A stretch of DNA of 64,000 nt. It comes from Mycolicibacterium frederiksbergense. Lineage in GTDB: Bacteria; Actinomycetota; Actinomycetes; Mycobacteriales; Mycobacteriaceae. The stretch is taken from assembly GCF_029893345.1 (NCBI RefSeq), contig NZ_JARXVE010000001.1, forward strand, positions 930,001 through 994,000, given 5' to 3'. The translations under genes were made by a program, and so were the position numbers. Positions 8,663 through 16,830 of this stretch are shown here, piece by piece (position 1 is the first letter of the stretch; the number at the start of each line of letters is the position of its first letter). The notes beneath the pieces are model-generated. The model was given only the letters and a program-made list of their open reading frames with translations, made no database searches and was not told the DNA's origin.

Positions 8663-9298
8663 ATGGGTGAGTTCGATTTACACTCGCTCATTCTCTCTTG
8701 TGATTTCCGGGTCGACGACGTCGAACAAATGTGGCAATGGATAAAGAAACACCATGCCAACCTGTCGTCGATCGGAGCCCATCATGTGGTGCTCTATGAA
8801 TCAATTTGGGAACCCGGCCGGGTGTTTGTGACGATCGGCATTCGGTACGCACGGTCCATTCGCGACATATTGCGCTCACCGGCGATTTTCGAATGGTTCA
8901 ACGTGGCCGGCGTAAAAGATATCCCCCCGATATTCGGCGGCGAAGTCGTGGAAAAGATCGACCTCGCAGCCCCGTCCCCGCAGGGCCACGTCGCCGGAGT
9001 GATCGTCGGGACGGTGGCCACCGTCGACGACGTGCCCACCCTGATGGGCAAGGTGCACGACGGCCTCGGCCGCTTTGAGCGCAGCGGCATCCGCAAGATC
9101 TGGGTCTACCAGGCGCTCGATGACGGCCGGGAAGTGATGATCCTGCAGGAAATCGAAGACGAGGTCAGCGCCCGGCAGTGGATCGACCACCCGGACTCGG
9201 CGGCTGAATGGATGACCACAGCCGGCTTCGGCGCCTACCCCAGCCTGTTCGTCGGCAAGCTCGCCCACATCATGACGGTCGACGGGCAGGAAAGCTGA
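8663..9298 (+). CDS. Tandem dimeric alpha-beta-barrel (ABM-like) protein, iron-regulated
   Basis: I do not recognise a named gene. The 211-aa protein has two homologous halves. Residues about 15-100 (VDDVEQMWQWIKKH ... SPAIFEWFNVAGVKDIPPIFGGE) and about 118-205 (VDDVPTLMGKVHDGL ... HPDSAAEWMTTAGFGAYPSLFVGK) share the opening VDDV, the SP/HP turn, EWF/EWM, AG and a final P-x-FxG. The pattern and length per unit fit the ferredoxin-like dimeric alpha-beta barrel of antibiotic-biosynthesis monooxygenases, a fold also used by heme-degrading enzymes. Two units in one chain would form an internal dimer. The start is ATG 8663 after GAGAGG. It is co-transcribed with bfd (TGATG overlap) and sits under IdeR-like boxes, so a role in iron or heme handling is plausible but unproven. 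Confidence 0.75.
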   Translation: MGEFDLHSLILSCDFRVDDVEQMWQWIKKHHANLSSIGAHHVVLYESIWEPGRVFVTIGIRYARSIRDILRSPAIFEWFNVAGVKDIPPIFGGEVVEKIDLAAPSPQGHVAGVIVGTVATVDDVPTLMGKVHDGLGRFERSGIRKIWVYQALDDGREVMILQEIEDEVSARQWIDHPDSAAEWMTTAGFGAYPSLFVGKLAHIMTVDGQES

Positions 9299-9510
9299 TG
9301 TTCGTCTGCCTGTGTACCGGAACGACCAGTCACGTCGTCAACGAGATCGTCGCCTCTGGAGCCACCACCTCCAAGGACGTCGCCGAAGCATGCGGCGCCG
9401 GCGCTGACTGTGGTCGGTGCCGGCGCACCATCCGGGCCATCATCGCCGCCCATCAAGCCGAGGGCTGCGCGAGCCAATTCAACGGCTGCCCGTCGCGGAA
9501 AACCGGCTAG
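9298..9510 (+). CDS. bfd: Bacterioferritin-associated ferredoxin Bfd
   Basis: This 70-aa [2Fe-2S] protein begins MFVCLCTGTT, with Cys4 and Cys6 in the CxC pair and Cys38 and Cys41 in CGRC, the exact Bfd cluster ligands. In other bacteria Bfd docks on bacterioferritin and passes electrons through the heme to release stored iron. Here bfrA is its divergent neighbour, which supports that role. The start ATG overlaps the upstream TGA (TGATG), implying translational coupling to the ABM protein. The C-terminus carries two extra cysteines (Cys57, Cys64) after the usual end. The stop shares the CTAG palindrome with the stop of the convergent enoyl-CoA hydratase. Confidence 0.93.
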   Translation: MFVCLCTGTTSHVVNEIVASGATTSKDVAEACGAGADCGRCRRTIRAIIAAHQAEGCASQFNGCPSRKTG

Positions 9511-10271
9511 CCGTCGGCACCCTTGCGGTCGGCGAACTGAGCCAACGCATCGACATTGGCCGCTGCCCCCACCAGCTCGACGAACAACGCCTTCTCCCGC
9601 TCGACGGCCGCCGAGATCGCTCCCCGGATCGGTGCGACCATCGCCTGCTTGACGGCCATGAGGCTCGAAATCGGCTTGGCGGCCAGGGTTTCGGCATGCC
9701 GCCGGGCCTCGGGCAGCAGATCGTCCGGCGCGCAGACCTTCCACACCAGGCCCATCTCTCGGGCCTCGGGCGCGCTCACCCACTCCGAAGACATCAGCAG
9801 CCAGGCGGCATTCTGCCTGCCGAGCAGCCGCGGCATCAGATAGGACGAGGCCGCCTCGGGCGCCACTCCCAGACTGGTGAACGGACACTTCAACCGCGCC
9901 GATGACGACATGAACGCGAGGTCGGCGAACCCCAGGATGGTGGTGCCGATACCGACGCCGACACCATTCACCGCGCAGATCAACGGCTTCGGGAACTCCG
10001 CGAGCGCCTCGATCATCCCGTAGAAGCCGTGCGCCCCCGGCGTGAAATCCGGATTGCTGATCCGGGTCTGCATCTCGACGAGATCATTGCCCGCACTGAA
10101 GGCCCGGCCGGCGCCGGTCAGCAGCACCACCGCCACATCGGGATCCTCGGCCGCGGCCCGCAACGCAACGGTCGTCTCGTCATACAGTGCCTCGTTGAAC
10201 GCGTTGAGCGCGTCCGGACGGTTGAAGGTCAGGGTGCGAACCCGGTTGTTGTCCTCGATCAGCAGGGCCAA
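9507..10271 (-). CDS. Enoyl-CoA hydratase/isomerase family protein
   Basis: This 254-aa crotonase-fold enzyme shows the CoA-binding and oxyanion-hole segments: GAGRAFSAGNDLVEM and AVNGVGVGIGTTILGFADLAF. The position of the second catalytic Glu of true hydratases (usually in a GxxPxxG/E segment) reads FTSLGVAPEAASS, so Glu may be kept, but isomerase activity is also possible. The start is TTG 10271, chosen because AGGAG lies six bases before it. A KstR-like operator 40-53 bases upstream points to lipid or sterol catabolism. It converges on bfd and their stop codons share CTAG. Confidence 0.85.
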   Translation of the reverse strand: MALLIEDNNRVRTLTFNRPDALNAFNEALYDETTVALRAAAEDPDVAVVLLTGAGRAFSAGNDLVEMQTRISNPDFTPGAHGFYGMIEALAEFPKPLICAVNGVGVGIGTTILGFADLAFMSSSARLKCPFTSLGVAPEAASSYLMPRLLGRQNAAWLLMSSEWVSAPEAREMGLVWKVCAPDDLLPEARRHAETLAAKPISSLMAVKQAMVAPIRGAISAAVEREKALFVELVGAAANVDALAQFADRKGADG

Positions 10272-10310
10272 TTCTCACTCCTCGCGTGCGCGCCGTGACC
10301 GCAGCCTAAC

Positions 10311-10324
10311 TAGAACACGTTCCA
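10311..10324 (-). promoter_or_regulatory. KstR-like operator upstream of the enoyl-CoA hydratase
   Basis: TAGAACACGTTCCA on the plus strand (TGGAACGTGTTCTA on the minus) matches TnnAACnnGTTnnA completely. On the minus strand it is followed at once by a TTAGGCT segment that could be the -10. This is the second full match in the window and its core closely resembles the one at 5740. Confidence 0.55.
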
Positions 10325-10448
10325 CTACTGCGGGGCGGGTGCGGTGAACGGCCCGGCGAATGGGCTGGAGTGCCCCGTGAACGCAGCCGTCCGCGCCACG
10401 GGAGGGCGGGTGGTCCACCTGGGACTGGGTGCGAGTCAGAATAGTGGG

Positions 10449-12458
10449 GTGCAGACGGGTGGACAGGCGGCCGACGCACTGCGGCTGAGCACACCCGACG
10501 CCGGTGCGGTGGCGCGCAGCCTGATCGGCGTCCTGGCAGTGACTGCGGTCGCCTTGGCCTGGGGCTCCGGCGCCACTGCGATGTGGACACTCGGTGGCGG
10601 CGTGATCGCCGGCGCGATCGCCTTGCAACGCAGCTCCGGCGGACGAATCCCGGTAGTCGTCACCGCCTCGGTCGAATTGGCCATCGCAGTGCTGCTCGGT
10701 GTCCTCACCGGCGCGCACAGCGCGCTGTTCATCGCGGTCGTCGCCCTGTGGTGCTTCGCCGCGGGCATGCAGTGGTCACTTGGGGCCAACTCCGGCCTGG
10801 TGGCCTCGGCGGCCAGCGCCCTGCTGGTGCTCGCGCCGCCGACCGCACCCACTCTGGCCCAGGCGGCGCTGGCTCCCGCCCTGGTGCTCGTTGCGGGTGC
10901 GGTGCAGGCAACTCTCATCGCCGTGTGGCCGCCGCGCCGCTGGCGGGCCCAGCGGGAAGGCCTGACACGCGCGTACCGGTCGCTGGCCGTCGACGCGCGC
11001 AATGTCGCGACCGACTGCACCGCAACCGTCGACGACGCCCCACTGACCTGGCTACGGGAGGTGTTCGCCGACAGTCAGGTCAGCCAGCGTCCGCGCGCTT
11101 ACCACGGCGGATACCGTCTGCCCGAACGCATCGCCGGCACACTGGCATCGTTGCGTTCCTCCACCGACACCGAGGCCGCGACCGGACTCGACACCGGCCT
11201 GCCGCAACTATTGGCCGCCGCTGCGGTACTGCTCGACGCAATTGCCGATCACGGCCACACCGCACGCCGCGACGCCGAGCACGCCCTGGTCCGGGTCAAC
11301 ACTGCCGTTGCCGCCGTCACCGGTCCCGAAGTGGCACTGGCACAACGCCTGTCCGAACAACTGCGCGAGGCCGCGGTACTCCGGTTCGGCCAGATGCACC
11401 GGCCTGATCTGATCGGGGCCCTGGCCTCGGCTCCCGCCGTGGTGCGCTCGCACCTCACCTGGACCTCGCCGATCCTGCGGCACGCCATCCGGCTATCGGT
11501 GACCACCGCGCTGGCTGCCGCGGCCGCACGCTACAGCAGTCTGGATGGTCTGGCGCACGGCTACTGGATGCCGTTGACCGTGATCGTGGTGCTGCGGCCG
11601 GAGACCGCGCACACCTACACCCGCTGCGCCGGCCGCATGGCGGGGTTGGCGGCCGGCATCATCATCGCCTCGGTGCTCACGCTGGCCTGGCAGCCCGGCC
11701 CGATCGCGTCGGCGTTGTGTGCCGTAGCGTTCGTCGGAATCGCTTATGCCGTATCGCAGTTCGGCTACCTCGCGATCGGCGTGGCGTTGGGCTCCTTCAT
11801 CGTCTTCGCTGTCGGCGTCAGTGCGTCCGCGCCATGGTCCGGTATCGCCGATCGACTCTTCGCCGTCTTGATCGGCGGCGGTCTGGCGGTGATGGCCCAT
11901 GTGGCACTGCCCGATCATGCTCTGATCCGACTGCGTCAGCGCGCCGGCGAACTGCTGATGACCGAAATCGACTATGCCGCACTCGTGGTCAAGGCCTTCG
12001 TACACGAAGTGGACCACCCCGCCGAGATCCTGTCGGCGGCCTGGCAACGAGCATTCCGGGCGCGGGCCGCCTTCGAGGCGGCATGGGGTGCCGCCCGACT
12101 CGACTCCCCCGCCCTGCGTCGCTGGCTGCGGTCCTACCGCACCGCGCTGAACTCGGTGACCAGCGCCTGCACCACGCTGGAGAACAGCCTGCCGACGCAT
12201 CCGTCATCGGCCCTGCACAGCGAGTTCATCGCTGCAGTGGACGATTACGTGGAGGCGCTCCGTGGCGCACCGCCCAGCCCGGCGGTGCCGTGGACCCTGG
12301 ACACCGCCGAACTCTCAACGGCGCTGCGACGGGTACACGACGTGGCCTCAACGCTGGCTGCCGACAACGGGGCGGCGCGCATTCTGGTCGGCGAACTGTC
12401 CACGATCACCCGAAGCCTCGCGGACATCTCGGTCGATCGCGTGGAGCCCGCGGGCTAA
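10449..12458 (+). CDS. FUSC family membrane protein (aromatic-acid exporter type)
   Basis: From GTG 10449 the protein has 669 aa and the FUSC layout. A first membrane block at about residues 15-150 (RSLIGVLAVTAVALAWGSG and following helices) is followed by a long cytoplasmic helical region, a second membrane block at about 340-480 (GLAHGYWMPLTVIVVLRPE, RMAGLAAGIIIASVLTLAW, FIVFAVGVSASAPW), and a cytoplasmic tail. The phrase GYWMPLTVIVVLRP is diagnostic. FUSC proteins are thought to export aromatic acids or polyphosphorylated compounds; the substrate here is unknown. The frame is open to GTG 10344, but that region is unlike the family and close to the divergent operator, so the shorter start is preferred with moderate confidence. 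Confidence 0.8.
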   Translation: MQTGGQAADALRLSTPDAGAVARSLIGVLAVTAVALAWGSGATAMWTLGGGVIAGAIALQRSSGGRIPVVVTASVELAIAVLLGVLTGAHSALFIAVVALWCFAAGMQWSLGANSGLVASAASALLVLAPPTAPTLAQAALAPALVLVAGAVQATLIAVWPPRRWRAQREGLTRAYRSLAVDARNVATDCTATVDDAPLTWLREVFADSQVSQRPRAYHGGYRLPERIAGTLASLRSSTDTEAATGLDTGLPQLLAAAAVLLDAIADHGHTARRDAEHALVRVNTAVAAVTGPEVALAQRLSEQLREAAVLRFGQMHRPDLIGALASAPAVVRSHLTWTSPILRHAIRLSVTTALAAAAARYSSLDGLAHGYWMPLTVIVVLRPETAHTYTRCAGRMAGLAAGIIIASVLTLAWQPGPIASALCAVAFVGIAYAVSQFGYLAIGVALGSFIVFAVGVSASAPWSGIADRLFAVLIGGGLAVMAHVALPDHALIRLRQRAGELLMTEIDYAALVVKAFVHEVDHPAEILSAAWQRAFRARAAFEAAWGAARLDSPALRRWLRSYRTALNSVTSACTTLENSLPTHPSSALHSEFIAAVDDYVEALRGAPPSPAVPWTLDTAELSTALRRVHDVASTLAADNGAARILVGELSTITRSLADISVDRVEPAG

Positions 12459-12471
12459 CCGACTCGGGACG

Positions 12472-13101
12472 TCACCCACGCGCCCATTTCGGCAGGATGA
12501 AAACCCCTTCGGCTTCGGCGGTGATGCCATCGGCGTCTGAAACATGCCCGGCAGCAAAGGCTTTGATCCCGTCTGTGCGGGTGATCCGCCCCTCGGCGTG
12601 CAGATCGCCCAGCGGGGTGGCCCGCAGATAGCGGATGGTCAGGGTACCGGTGAACCGCGGGCTGTCCGGGTCGCTGGCGGCCACCTCACCCAACACATGG
12701 TCAAGCACCATCGCAACCATGCCGCCATGCACGTGACCGGGCGGCCCTTCATAGGCCGCGCCGAGGTGGAAGTCGGTTCGTACCGCGCCGTCGCCGTCCT
12801 TGATGATCACCAACGGCGGCGCCATCGGATTGCGGATACCGATCGCCGGATTGCCCCACGGCATGCGGTCACCGTCGGAGGTGATCCGCACGCCGAACGG
12901 ACCGTCGATCTGTTCGGCCCGCAACCGCGCGGTCGCGTCATCGATCTGCGCCCGTACCGCGGCCACCTCGTCGGCATCCACCTCCGAACGGATGGTGGCA
13001 TCGATCAGTGCGCGCACCGAACCGGCCAGCGGCTCATACACCGACCTCAGCCGCTGCACACCCTCGGAACTGAGACCCTCGACATGGGTATAACCCGACA
13101 T
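12472..13101 (-). CDS. PaaI-family hotdog thioesterase
   Basis: This 209-aa protein has the hotdog acyl-CoA thioesterase signature GPPGHVHGGMVAMVLDHVLG at about residues 125-144, followed by the long strand FTGTLTIRYLRATPLGDLHAEGRI. The N-terminal 100 residues form an extra helical region typical of mycobacterial members. The likely reaction is hydrolysis of an acyl-CoA; the acyl group is not known. The start is ATG 13101. It converges on the FUSC gene. A near-match to the KstR pattern (AACnnGCT instead of AACnnGTT) occurs at about 13111-13124, but I do not call it a site. Confidence 0.82.
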   Translation of the reverse strand: MSGYTHVEGLSSEGVQRLRSVYEPLAGSVRALIDATIRSEVDADEVAAVRAQIDDATARLRAEQIDGPFGVRITSDGDRMPWGNPAIGIRNPMAPPLVIIKDGDGAVRTDFHLGAAYEGPPGHVHGGMVAMVLDHVLGEVAASDPDSPRFTGTLTIRYLRATPLGDLHAEGRITRTDGIKAFAAGHVSDADGITAEAEGVFILPKWARG

Positions 13102-13244
13102 GACCAGAACTAGAACATGCTCACCGCGCCGGTGTCGAGTGACCCGTCGCCGAGGTCATCACCGGACCGCGGCCGATCCGCCGGATTCCGTTCACTGCGA
13201 AATCAACACGTGCCCGGGCCCGGGCACCCGACTATCGTTCCACC

Positions 13245-14918
13245 ATGCTCGAACCGTATTTCGATCTCGGGACGTACCACCGCCCGGTCGACTCGCCGGA
13301 ACCGCAGGCCCAGGTGTGGTTCGACCGCGGCCTGGTCTGGGCGTACGCCTTCAACCACGATGAGGCGGTGCGCTGTTTCGAACGTGCGCTCGAGCACGAC
13401 CCGGACCTGGCGATCGCGCGCTGGGGCATCGCGTATTCGGTCGGGCCGAACTACAACAAGGCATGGGAAGCCTTCGATCCCGTCGATCTGGCCGATTCCC
13501 TGGCCCGCGCCCGCGCAGAACTGACGCTGGCGGCGCAGGGCCGCGCCACCGCGGCCGAACGCGCACTCATCGACGCGTTGGCCGTCCGCTTCTCGACCGC
13601 CGACCCGACCGATGCCGACGCACTGCAGACCGGCCACACCGCCTATGCCGATGCCATGACCGCAGTCCTGGCGGAGTTTCCCGATGACATCGACGTTCGG
13701 GCCCTGACCGCTGATGCGCTCCTCAATGTCACCGCATGGGCGTTGTGGGACAGCACAACCGGCGAGCCGGCGCCCGGATCGCGGGTGGTCGAGGCCAAGG
13801 CCGTGCTCGACGCCGCACTCGCCGGGCCGGCCGGCCGGGCCCACCCCGGGATATTGCACCTCTATGTCCATGCGATGGAGATGTCAGGGCACCCGGAGTG
13901 GGCATTGCCGGCGGCCGACCTGCTGCGCGGACTAGTGCCCGACGCCGGGCACCTACAACACATGGCCAGCCACATCGACGTGCTGTGCGGCGACTACCGA
14001 AATTCGGTGACCGCCAATTTCGCTGCGGTACAAGCCGACCGGAAGTTCGTCGAGCGAGAGGGGCCACTGAACTTCTATTCGCTCTACCGTGCTCACAACC
14101 TGCATTTCGTGGTGTATTCAGCGATGTTCGAGGGCAACTCTCAGATCGCGCTGAGCGCGGCCGAGGAACTGGCCGGCCAACTCACCCCCGAGCTGCTCTC
14201 GGTGGCCTCACCGCCGATGGCCGACTGGCTGGAGGCATTCGTCCCGCTGCGGGTGCATGCACTCGTGCGATTCGGCCGTTGGGACGACCTGATCGCCGAA
14301 CCGCTGCCCACCGACCCCATGCTGTACTGCACCACGACCGCCACCATCCACTACGGCCGCGGCGTGGCACACGCCGCAAAAGGCGAACTTGCCCAGGCCC
14401 GCGCCGCGCGGGAGGCATTCGTGGCGGCCTATCGACGTATCCCCGACAGCCGGTACCTGTTCAACAACACCAGCCTCGACATCCTTGCGATCGCGAGTGA
14501 GATGCTCGACGGCGAGATCGCTTATCGCGAAGGTCGCTACGACGAGGCCTTTGCTTTTCTGCGGCGGGCGATCGAGCTCGATGACGCGCTGCCTTATGAC
14601 GAACCCTGGGGATGGATGCAACCCACCCGGCACGCCTACGGCGCGCTGCTGCTTGAGCAGGGACACGTCGCCGAGGCCGCCCGGGTGTACGCCGCCGACC
14701 TTGGCCTGGACCCGACACTGAACAGATCCAGCCACCATCCCAACAACGTGTGGAGCCTGCACGGCTACCACGAATGCCTGATCCGATTGGGCCGCGAAGC
14801 CGAGGCCACCATCATCGGCCAGCAACTGCAGTTGGCACTGGCACGAGCCGACGTCGCGGTGACGGCGTCCTGTGCCTGCCGGCTGGAGGTGGTCGATCCT
14901 TGCTGCGGCAGCAACTGA
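13245..14918 (+). CDS. TPR-repeat protein of unknown function
   Basis: This 557-aa soluble protein is built of tetratricopeptide-like helix pairs. The first is clear (VWFDRGLVWAYAFNHDEAVRCFERALEHDPDLAIARWGIAYSVG in pieces: AYAFNHDEAVRCFERALEHD). Later ones include YREGRYDEAFAFLRRAIELD and LLEQGHVAEAARVYAADLGL. No catalytic motif, signal peptide or membrane segment is visible. The C-terminus ends in a small Cys cluster (CACRLEVVDPCCGSN), which might bind metal. The deaminase and GH13 genes follow closely on the same strand (24-base gap, then overlap), so the three may form an operon. Confidence 0.75.
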   Translation: MLEPYFDLGTYHRPVDSPEPQAQVWFDRGLVWAYAFNHDEAVRCFERALEHDPDLAIARWGIAYSVGPNYNKAWEAFDPVDLADSLARARAELTLAAQGRATAAERALIDALAVRFSTADPTDADALQTGHTAYADAMTAVLAEFPDDIDVRALTADALLNVTAWALWDSTTGEPAPGSRVVEAKAVLDAALAGPAGRAHPGILHLYVHAMEMSGHPEWALPAADLLRGLVPDAGHLQHMASHIDVLCGDYRNSVTANFAAVQADRKFVEREGPLNFYSLYRAHNLHFVVYSAMFEGNSQIALSAAEELAGQLTPELLSVASPPMADWLEAFVPLRVHALVRFGRWDDLIAEPLPTDPMLYCTTTATIHYGRGVAHAAKGELAQARAAREAFVAAYRRIPDSRYLFNNTSLDILAIASEMLDGEIAYREGRYDEAFAFLRRAIELDDALPYDEPWGWMQPTRHAYGALLLEQGHVAEAARVYAADLGLDPTLNRSSHHPNNVWSLHGYHECLIRLGREAEATIIGQQLQLALARADVAVTASCACRLEVVDPCCGSN

Positions 14919-14941
14919 ACCTGCGGGCGTAAGCTCGCCCG

Positions 14942-15427
14942 GTGGCCATCAGTGAGAACGATCTGCGGCAGCTGCGCATCTGTGTCGACCTGGCCCGCGA
15001 AGCACTCGACGACGGCGACGAACCATTCGGATCGATTCTGGTCGACTCCACCGGAACGACAGTGTTCGCCGACCGCAATCGGGTCAAGGGCGGCGACGCC
15101 ACCCAGCATCCCGAATTCGCCATTGCCCGTTGGGCCGCAGAGCACCTCACCCCGGAACAGCGGGCCCGCGCCACGGTGTACACCTCCGGCGAACACTGCC
15201 CGATGTGTGCCGCCGCGCACGCCTGGGTGGGGTTGGGTCGCATCGTGTATGCCACATCCGCGGCACAGCTGAGCGGATGGCTGGCCGAATGGGGTGCCGC
15301 GGCGCCGCCCGTCGCCGCCCTGCCGATCAGCACCGTGGCTGCGGGTGTCGCAGTGGACGGGCCGGCCCCCGAACTCGCCGACGCCATGCGGGCGCTGTAC
15401 GAGGCGAAGTTTGGTTGTCGGGCGTGA
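14942..15427 (+). CDS. Nucleoside/cytidine-deaminase-fold protein
   Basis: This 161-aa zinc deaminase-fold protein has the His-x-Glu motif in THE form QHPEFAIARWA (HPE rather than the usual HAE) and the zinc-binding GEHCPMCAAAHAW (CxxC). These give one His and two Cys as zinc ligands and Glu as the proton shuttle. The length fits guanine- or cytosine-deaminase-like proteins better than tRNA adenosine deaminase. The start is GTG 14942. Its stop TGA overlaps the GTG start of the GH13 gene (GTGA). Confidence 0.82.
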   Translation: MAISENDLRQLRICVDLAREALDDGDEPFGSILVDSTGTTVFADRNRVKGGDATQHPEFAIARWAAEHLTPEQRARATVYTSGEHCPMCAAAHAWVGLGRIVYATSAAQLSGWLAEWGAAAPPVAALPISTVAAGVAVDGPAPELADAMRALYEAKFGCRA

Positions 15428-16731
15428 CCGAGCCGGGGTGGGTTGCCCACGCCATCTGGTGGCAGCTCTATCCCCTGGGCTTCGTCGGCGCGTTTCCCGC
15501 TGATCGGCCACCGTCGGCCGACGAACACCGGCTTCGGCGGATCGTCGAATGGCTGGACCACGCCGTGCAACTCGGCGCGTCCGGCATCGCGCTCGGCCCG
15601 ATCTTCGCATCCCGGACCCACGGCTACGACACCACCGACCACTTCCACATCGACCCGCGCCTGGGTGACGAGGAGGACTTCGATCACCTTGTCGCCGAGG
15701 CGCACCGACGCGGGTTACGCATCCTGCTCGACGGTGTGTTCAACCACGTGGGCACCGATTTCGCGCAGTACCGCGACGCCGTCGCCGGAGGGCCCGAGCA
15801 CCCTGCTTCCTCCTGGTTCCGCCGAGGCCGGGCATCGCGTTTCGCCACCTTCGAGGGGCACGACGAGCTGATCGCGCTCAACCACGACGAACCCGCGGTG
15901 GTGGACTACACCGTCGCGGTGCTGCGGCACTGGCTGGACCGCGGCGCCGACGGATGGCGCCTGGACGCGGCATACGCGATGCCGAACAGATTCTGGGCGC
16001 AGGTGCTGCCCGCGGTGCGCCGCCAGTTCCCCGACGCCTGGTTCGTCGGCGAGGTGATCCACGGCGACTACACGTCGATCGTCCAAGCGTCCACATTCGA
16101 CTCGGTAACCCAGTACGAACTCTGGAAGGCCATCTGGAGCAGCCTCAACGACCGCAACTTTCACGAGCTGGACTGGTCGCTGACCCGGCACAACAACTTC
16201 CTCGGCACCTTCGTACCGATGACGTTCGTGGGTAACCACGACGTCACCCGGATCGCCAGCCAACTACACGACACTCGCCACGTCGAGCACGCACTGGTAG
16301 TCCTGCTCACCACCGGCGGCACTCCGAGCATCTACGCCGGAGACGAAGCCGCCCTGGGTGGGATCAAGGAACAACGGCGCGGCGGCGACGATGAGATACG
16401 CCCGGAATTCACTGCCATACCCGATGATTCGGATGCAATGCGGTTACACCAATATCTGATCGGCTTGCGTCGGCGCCACCCCTGGCTGCACACCGCGACG
16501 ACCTCCCCGATGCGGCTGACCAATACCCACTACGTGTACCGGACCGGGCACGGCACGGACACGCTCGTGGTGGCGCTCAGCGTCGACGATGCCGCGCTGC
16601 GACTGTCGCTACCGGAGCTGGGATTGGCCGGTGGTCGGGTACTCGCCGGCTCCGGTGCACCCGCGCAGAACGACATCGTGGACCTCGAGATTGCCCCGCA
16701 CGGCTGGGTGATCCTCGAACCGCACTGGTAG
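15424..16731 (+). CDS. GH13 alpha-amylase-family glycoside hydrolase
   Basis: This 435-aa protein has all conserved regions of the alpha-amylase catalytic barrel: LLDGVFNHVG (region I), GWRLDAAYAMP with the nucleophile Asp (II), WFVGEVIHGDY with the acid/base Glu (III) and TFVGNHDVTRI (IV). It starts straight into the barrel (WVAHAIWWQLYPLGFVGAFP) with no signal peptide, so it is cytoplasmic and lacks accessory starch-binding domains. It ends in a short beta domain (DLEIAPHGWVILEPHW). Mycobacteria use such enzymes on trehalose, maltosyl units or glucan; which applies is not visible. The start GTG overlaps the deaminase stop. An IS200/IS605 element is inserted four bases after its stop codon. 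Confidence 0.85.
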   Translation: MTEPGWVAHAIWWQLYPLGFVGAFPADRPPSADEHRLRRIVEWLDHAVQLGASGIALGPIFASRTHGYDTTDHFHIDPRLGDEEDFDHLVAEAHRRGLRILLDGVFNHVGTDFAQYRDAVAGGPEHPASSWFRRGRASRFATFEGHDELIALNHDEPAVVDYTVAVLRHWLDRGADGWRLDAAYAMPNRFWAQVLPAVRRQFPDAWFVGEVIHGDYTSIVQASTFDSVTQYELWKAIWSSLNDRNFHELDWSLTRHNNFLGTFVPMTFVGNHDVTRIASQLHDTRHVEHALVVLLTTGGTPSIYAGDEAALGGIKEQRRGGDDEIRPEFTAIPDDSDAMRLHQYLIGLRRRHPWLHTATTSPMRLTNTHYVYRTGHGTDTLVVALSVDDAALRLSLPELGLAGGRVLAGSGAPAQNDIVDLEIAPHGWVILEPHW

Positions 16732-16735
16732 CCAA

Positions 16736-16830
16736 TTGACGTCCTCCCCGCCGTGAACAACGGGAATTCCTCGTGCCGACTGGCTGTCTCGATCACCGTT
16801 CATGCGGCGACCGCCGTGGGCTGGCCGGTA
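16736..16830 (-). ncRNA. Predicted omega-RNA (reRNA) 3' part and right end of the IS200/IS605 element
   Basis: Downstream of tnpB the minus strand folds into a 7-bp stem, CCCGTTG-TTCA-CGGCGGG (two G-U pairs, 16764-16747), followed by a GGAGGACGTCAA tail that ends the element. In this family the 3' end of tnpB plus the right end is transcribed as the guide RNA of TnpB, and the guide is the first ~16-20 bases outside the element, here TTGGCTACCAGTGCGGTTCG. The 5' limit is arbitrary. Homology of the tail to other actinobacterial right ends is from memory. Confidence 0.45.

Noticed and set aside
13111..13124. Third KstR box upstream of the PaaI thioesterase
   Set aside because: TAGAACATGCTCAC has GCT instead of GTT in the second half and lacks the final A; too degenerate.
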